DNA from: Flavobacterium fryxellicola | Lineage (GTDB): Bacteria; Bacteroidota; Bacteroidia; Flavobacteriales; Flavobacteriaceae | Direction: 5' to 3' | Assembly: GCF_900143245.1 (NCBI RefSeq) | Contig: NZ_FRDK01000002.1 | Location: forward strand, 434,001-498,000 | Length of the DNA: 64,000 nt | Shown here: positions 60,951 to 64,000 of the stretch, one piece after another | How the letters are laid out: every line of letters starts with the position of its first letter | Numbering within the stretch: position 1 is the first letter of the stretch | Notes under the pieces: model-generated | What the model saw: only the letters and a program-made list of their open reading frames with translations | What the model was told of the DNA's origin: nothing | Databases searched by the model: none | Position numbers and translations under genes: made by a program

Positions 60951-61034
60951 ATTTCCTGCAAGCTCTCTTTTTGACCTTGTAGGCATCAATCTAAATAATT
61001 ATATACCTACAAGGTTTTGAAAACCTTGCAGGAA
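60951..61034. repeat. Nested inverted repeat (REP-like)
   Basis: Outer arms TTTCCTGCAAG (60951-60961) and CTTGCAGGAAA (61024-61034); inner arms ACCTTGTAGG (60973-60982) and CCTACAAGGT (61005-61014). The inner and outer arms are themselves related (CCTTGTAGG against CCTTGCAGG). An intergenic palindromic repeat of this type is likely dispersed in the genome. Confidence 0.75.
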
Positions 61035-61075
61035 AATCACAACTTATATAAAATCAAAAAAATTAATAATCGCAC

Positions 61076-61732
61076 TCAGCTTACTATAATGGATGGTAGA
61101 TTTTCATTCAACCACCTGTATTTATTTAAAATCATAATGTGCGTTCCTCCTTTAACTACGATGCAATTCTTAATATATTTTATAGGAAAAACATCATCAG
61201 CATCGCCATGAATGTGAATTACAGTTTCATCGATGGCAGTTCTGTCCCATAAAACGACCTGTTCTACTGCCCAATTTAAGTAGCGAATATCGCGAACGGA
61301 AAGAAATTTTTGATATAGTTTTAATCTTTGATTCACCTTATTCCCAAAAGAAAATTTAGCCAGAGTTTCGATATTGGCAATTAAACGCAATGGGATTAAC
61401 TTGTAGGCTTTGGTCGTTTTAGCCATCTTCAATCTTCGTGGAAATTCTGCATTGCTTCTTACACTTGAAACAATAATAACCTTTCTGGCAGCACTATATT
61501 TAGCCATTTCTTGAACCAAAATACCTCCAAATGAAACTCCAATTAAAACCGGATTTTCATGTTTGATCTTAGTAGAAATCCGCTTTGCATAATTCGTCAA
61601 GGATTCATTGTCCAGTGGAATTTCCCACTCTAATAAGTGTATTTCAAATGTTTCTTTTGGAAGGACGATCCGCTCAAAAATAGCTGCACTTGCCGCCAAA
61701 CCAGGCATCAAATAAACATGGATTTTACTCAT
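61076..61732 (-). CDS. Alpha/beta hydrolase
   Basis: A 218-residue hydrolase. The nucleophile elbow is LIGVSFGGILVQEMAKY (Ser). HIHGDADDVFP and VKGGTHIMI supply likely Asp and His. The start MSKIHVYLMPGLAASAAIF is chosen at 61732; the longer frame upstream has no family support. Substrate unknown. Confidence 0.82.
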   Translation of the reverse strand: MSKIHVYLMPGLAASAAIFERIVLPKETFEIHLLEWEIPLDNESLTNYAKRISTKIKHENPVLIGVSFGGILVQEMAKYSAARKVIIVSSVRSNAEFPRRLKMAKTTKAYKLIPLRLIANIETLAKFSFGNKVNQRLKLYQKFLSVRDIRYLNWAVEQVVLWDRTAIDETVIHIHGDADDVFPIKYIKNCIVVKGGTHIMILNKYRWLNENLPSIIVS

Positions 61733-61845
61733 AATTGTTTTAACGATTTTATAACAACATACCGCGTTTTTATAGCGAATTTTGTATAAAATTAATTTTT
61801 TTATCGGTAACGCTCCCATTATATACTTTATATTATCAATAATTT

Positions 61846-62560
61846 ATGACGACGCAACTCTTTGAATCAAATACCAGAGGCAAGGCTGATTTTGGTTGGC
61901 TCAACGCCAATTTCTCGTTTTCATTTGGAATTGTAATACTCTTGAGCGACAACAATTTGGCCTGTCACGTATTTTAAATGATGATACTATAGCGGGCGGA
62001 AGAGGTTTTGGCAGTCATGCGCACGCCAAAATGGAAATCATACCAATCCCTCTTGAAGGTGGTTTGAAGCATCGCAACAGTATGGGAACCGAAGGAATTA
62101 TTCGCTTTGGGGAAGTTCAAGTGATGAGTGCTGGTTCCGGAATAACACATTCTGAAATGAATGCCAGTCCGAAAGAAGAGGCAAAAACATTACAACTCTA
62201 AGTATTTTCTGATACAGAAAACGGGACGCCAAGATACGACCAGAAATCATTTGATATTGAAAATCAAATTAATACCTTTGTAGACATTGTTTCGCCAAAG
62301 GATCAAATTGATGGCAATGCGCTTTGGGTTTACCAGAAAACCTTTTTCCAATTGGGAATTTTCGATAGCGACACCCGTTCGACCTACACGGTCCGAATTC
62401 CTGAAAATGGTGTTTATTTGTTTTTAATCGAAGGCGAAATAGAAATTGATAACCAATTTTGAAGGCAAGAGATGCCATGGGAATAACTAATTTTGACTCA
62501 TTTAAAATCAAAGTTATTTCCAGATCAAAAATACTTTTGGTAGAGGTACCAATGAATTAA
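61846..62560 (+). pseudogene. Pirin family (YhhW-like) cupin gene, broken three times
   Basis: Pieces in order: MTTQLFESNTRGKADFGWLN (from 61846), then after a lost base near 61930 NTLERQQFGLSRILNDDTIA, then HAHAKMEIIPIPLEGGLKHR and VMSAGSGITHSEMNASP (pirin motifs), an in-frame TAA at 62199-62201, VFSDTENGTPRYDQ..., and after a second lost base in a T run near 62460 KARDAMGITNFDSFK ending VEVPMN. Restoring the two bases gives exactly 239 codons. Pirins are quercetinase-like cupins. The gene is dead unless all three lesions are errors. Confidence 0.85.
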
Positions 62561-62571
62561 AGTTAATTATT

Positions 62572-62874
62572 ATGGATTCAGTAATCCCCATGGAAATCAC
62601 AGACAATACTTTTGCAAGACAATTTGAAACTACAGTGGAAGAAGGGTTAGTTTCGGTTGAATATTCATTCCAAGAGAAGAAAATATTTTTAACTAAAATA
62701 AATGCTCCAGAATCATTCGAAAATGAAGAATTCATCTCTAGTTTCCTAAAAAACATTATGGAAATTGCTATGGAACGAAAATTCAAAGTCGTGCCTATCT
62801 TACCTAAAATTGTGGTGTTTTTCAAAAAAAATCCAATTTATAAAGAGTTGCTTCCGCCGGGAATTAGGTTGTAA
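62572..62874 (+). CDS. Small GNAT-type N-acetyltransferase (YjdJ/COG2388 type)
   Basis: A 100-residue protein. FARQFETTVEEGLVSVEYSFQEKKIFLTKINAPES and FKVVPILPKIVVFFKKNPIYKELL (in separate parts) follow the pattern of single-domain Gcn5-related acetyltransferases. Acceptor unknown. Directly follows the pirin pseudogene (11 bases), which may have been its operon partner. Confidence 0.82.
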   Translation: MDSVIPMEITDNTFARQFETTVEEGLVSVEYSFQEKKIFLTKINAPESFENEEFISSFLKNIMEIAMERKFKVVPILPKIVVFFKKNPIYKELLPPGIRL

Positions 62875-62875
62875 T

Positions 62876-62913
62876 AAAAATGAGGCTGTATCCTAGAATA
62901 CAGCCTCATTTTT
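62876..62913 (+). terminator. Bidirectional terminator
   Basis: AAAAATGAGGCTGTAT (62876-62891) pairs with its exact complement at 62898-62913, loop of 6, T5, between the acetyltransferase gene and the converging ABC-F gene. Confidence 0.95.
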
Positions 62914-62936
62914 AATTTATTAGAGATATTCACAAA

Positions 62937-64000
62937 CTATTTCTCGATCTCTTTCATGCTATCCATTTTCTTGTGTGCCAAGAAACCAGTGATGTCTTCA
63001 AAATGTTCCACTACTCGTTTGTTTCCAAATTCAAACACTTTTGTCGCCAGTCCGTCAAGGAAATCTCTATCGTGAGAAACTAAGATTAATGTTCCGTCAA
63101 AATCCCGTAACGCATCTTTAATAATGTCTTTAGTTTTCATATCCAAGTGATTCGAAGGTTCATCCAGAATCAATAAATTCACAGGTTCCAATAATAATTT
63201 AATCATTGCTAAACGGGTTTTCTCTCCACCGGAAAGCACTTTTACTTTTTTGGTCACATCATCACCTTGAAACATGAAAGCGCCTAAAATATCTTTTATT
63301 TTTGTTCGAACGTCTCCAACAGCAATATCATCAATCGTTTCAAAAATAGTGGCGTTTTCATTTAATAAAGAGGCTTGATTTTGCGCAAAATAACCAATTT
63401 GTGCATTATGACCAATTTCTAAACTACCACCATTAATTTCAATCTCTTTCATGATCGCTTTAATCATCGTCGATTTTCCTTCTCCATTTTTTCCTACGAA
63501 AGCTACTTTTTCTCCTCTTTCAATAACAATATTAGCATCTTTGAAAACAACATGATCTCCATAAGCTTTTGACAAGTCCTTTACAATCACCGGATATTGT
63601 CCCGAACGTACTGCCGGCGGAAATTTTAATTTTAATGCCGAGGTATCAACCTCATCTACCTGGACTATAACCAACTTCTCTAACATTTTTACTCGAGATT
63701 GAACGGCATCCGTTTTAGAAAATGTTCCTTTGAAACGATCAATAAAAGTTCGATTGTCTGCAATCATGCGTTGTTGTTCATCGTATGCTTTTTGTTGATG
63801 AATACGTCTGTCTTTTCGCAATTCTAAATAATGAGAATACTTTGCTTTATAGTCATAGATTCGTCCCATTGTTACCTCAATCGTTCTGTTGGTAATATTA
63901 TCTACAAAAGTTTTGTCGTGCGAAATCACCACAACTGCTTTGGCCGAATTAATTAAGAAATCTTCCAACCATTGGATACTTTCAATATCCATGTGATTAG
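62937..64000 (-). CDS. ABC-F family ATP-binding protein, C-terminal part (5' end outside window)
   Basis: At least 354 residues, open to the window edge (preceded by SNH, so the Walker B of domain 1 lies across the edge). The visible part begins in the first ABC domain (MDIESIQWLEDFL, VVVISHDKTF), then the ABC-F linker (YEDYKAKYSHYLELRKDRR-type helices), and a full second domain: Walker A GKNGEGKST, signature LSGGEKTRLAM, Walker B LLILDEPSNHLDM, switch LVSHDRDF. It likely acts on ribosomes in translation or antibiotic protection (EttA/Uup-like). Confidence 0.9.
   Translation of the reverse strand, partial: NHMDIESIQWLEDFLINSAKAVVVISHDKTFVDNITNRTIEVTMGRIYDYKAKYSHYLELRKDRRIHQQKAYDEQQRMIADNRTFIDRFKGTFSKTDAVQSRVKMLEKLVIVQVDEVDTSALKLKFPPAVRSGQYPVIVKDLSKAYGDHVVFKDANIVIERGEKVAFVGKNGEGKSTMIKAIMKEIEINGGSLEIGHNAQIGYFAQNQASLLNENATIFETIDDIAVGDVRTKIKDILGAFMFQGDDVTKKVKVLSGGEKTRLAMIKLLLEPVNLLILDEPSNHLDMKTKDIIKDALRDFDGTLILVSHDRDFLDGLATKVFEFGNKRVVEHFEDITGFLAHKKMDSMKEIEK

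Noticed and set aside
1..64000. CRISPR array
   Set aside because: No series of evenly spaced identical repeats was seen, and no cas-like genes; the repeats present are the carB copies, tRNA copies and palindromes.

Overview
The window is chromosomal DNA of a flavobacterium (Bacteroidota), most probably Flavobacterium or a close relative. This is inferred from the low GC content, the short gaps between genes, the repeated promoter motif TAnnTTTG (once with a TTG element 19 bases upstream), the two type IX secretion C-terminal sorting domains, the split transketolase and the style of the housekeeping proteins. I cannot name the species.

Layout. 1-8817: end of a Crp-type regulator, rhodanese, DUF892 protein, old yellow enzyme operon with its own Crp regulator, split transketolase, FKBP lipoprotein, Hsp15, phosphoribosyltransferase, shikimate kinase. 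8944-12600: two identical tRNA-Lys and one tRNA-Leu, then a decayed stretch with two frameshifted phage-type genes and a dead RND efflux system (stop-interrupted adaptor, truncated pump). 12834-18055: TPR protein, ECF sigma operon with two DUF4252 proteins, S41 protease, and an amidase whose signal peptide is out of frame. 18144-23519: cobalamin riboswitch-btuB diverging from btuFCD. 23516-32347: RNA modification enzymes, a large secreted nuclease, RmuC, thioesterase, YceI-like protein.

32350-47462 is the most coherent region, a light-response and photoprotection cluster. It holds a MerR/B12-domain regulator of the CarH/LitR type, crtI-crtB-crtZ, three photolyase/cryptochrome genes, a SRPBCC protein, a DUF2256 zinc-ribbon miniprotein nested between aarF and cryDASH, a DUF2805 protein, two SDR/epimerase genes, folE and a TetR-AarF pair. 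The B12 import genes at 18-23 kb could supply the regulator's cofactor, which is an inference.

47922-51881: T9SS/lamin-tail pseudogene, an iodotyrosine-deiodinase-like nitroreductase, dienelactone hydrolase, DUF808 and GNAT proteins. 51983-56116 is a small island. The 3' end of carB with its terminator occurs three times; two copies sit upstream of a zeta-like kinase gene (one intact with a 48-residue downstream partner, one truncated). Three genes (membrane protein, GreA-like protein, MscS channel) lie between the copies. 56015-64000: carB, rpmH, TPR membrane protein, lytic transglycosylase, hydrolase, a pirin pseudogene, a small acetyltransferase and the C-terminal part of an ABC-F ATPase.

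A recurring theme is gene decay. Several lesions are single-base changes in A or T runs, so assembly error must be excluded before calling them biological. All product names rest on reading motifs by eye; no database search was possible.
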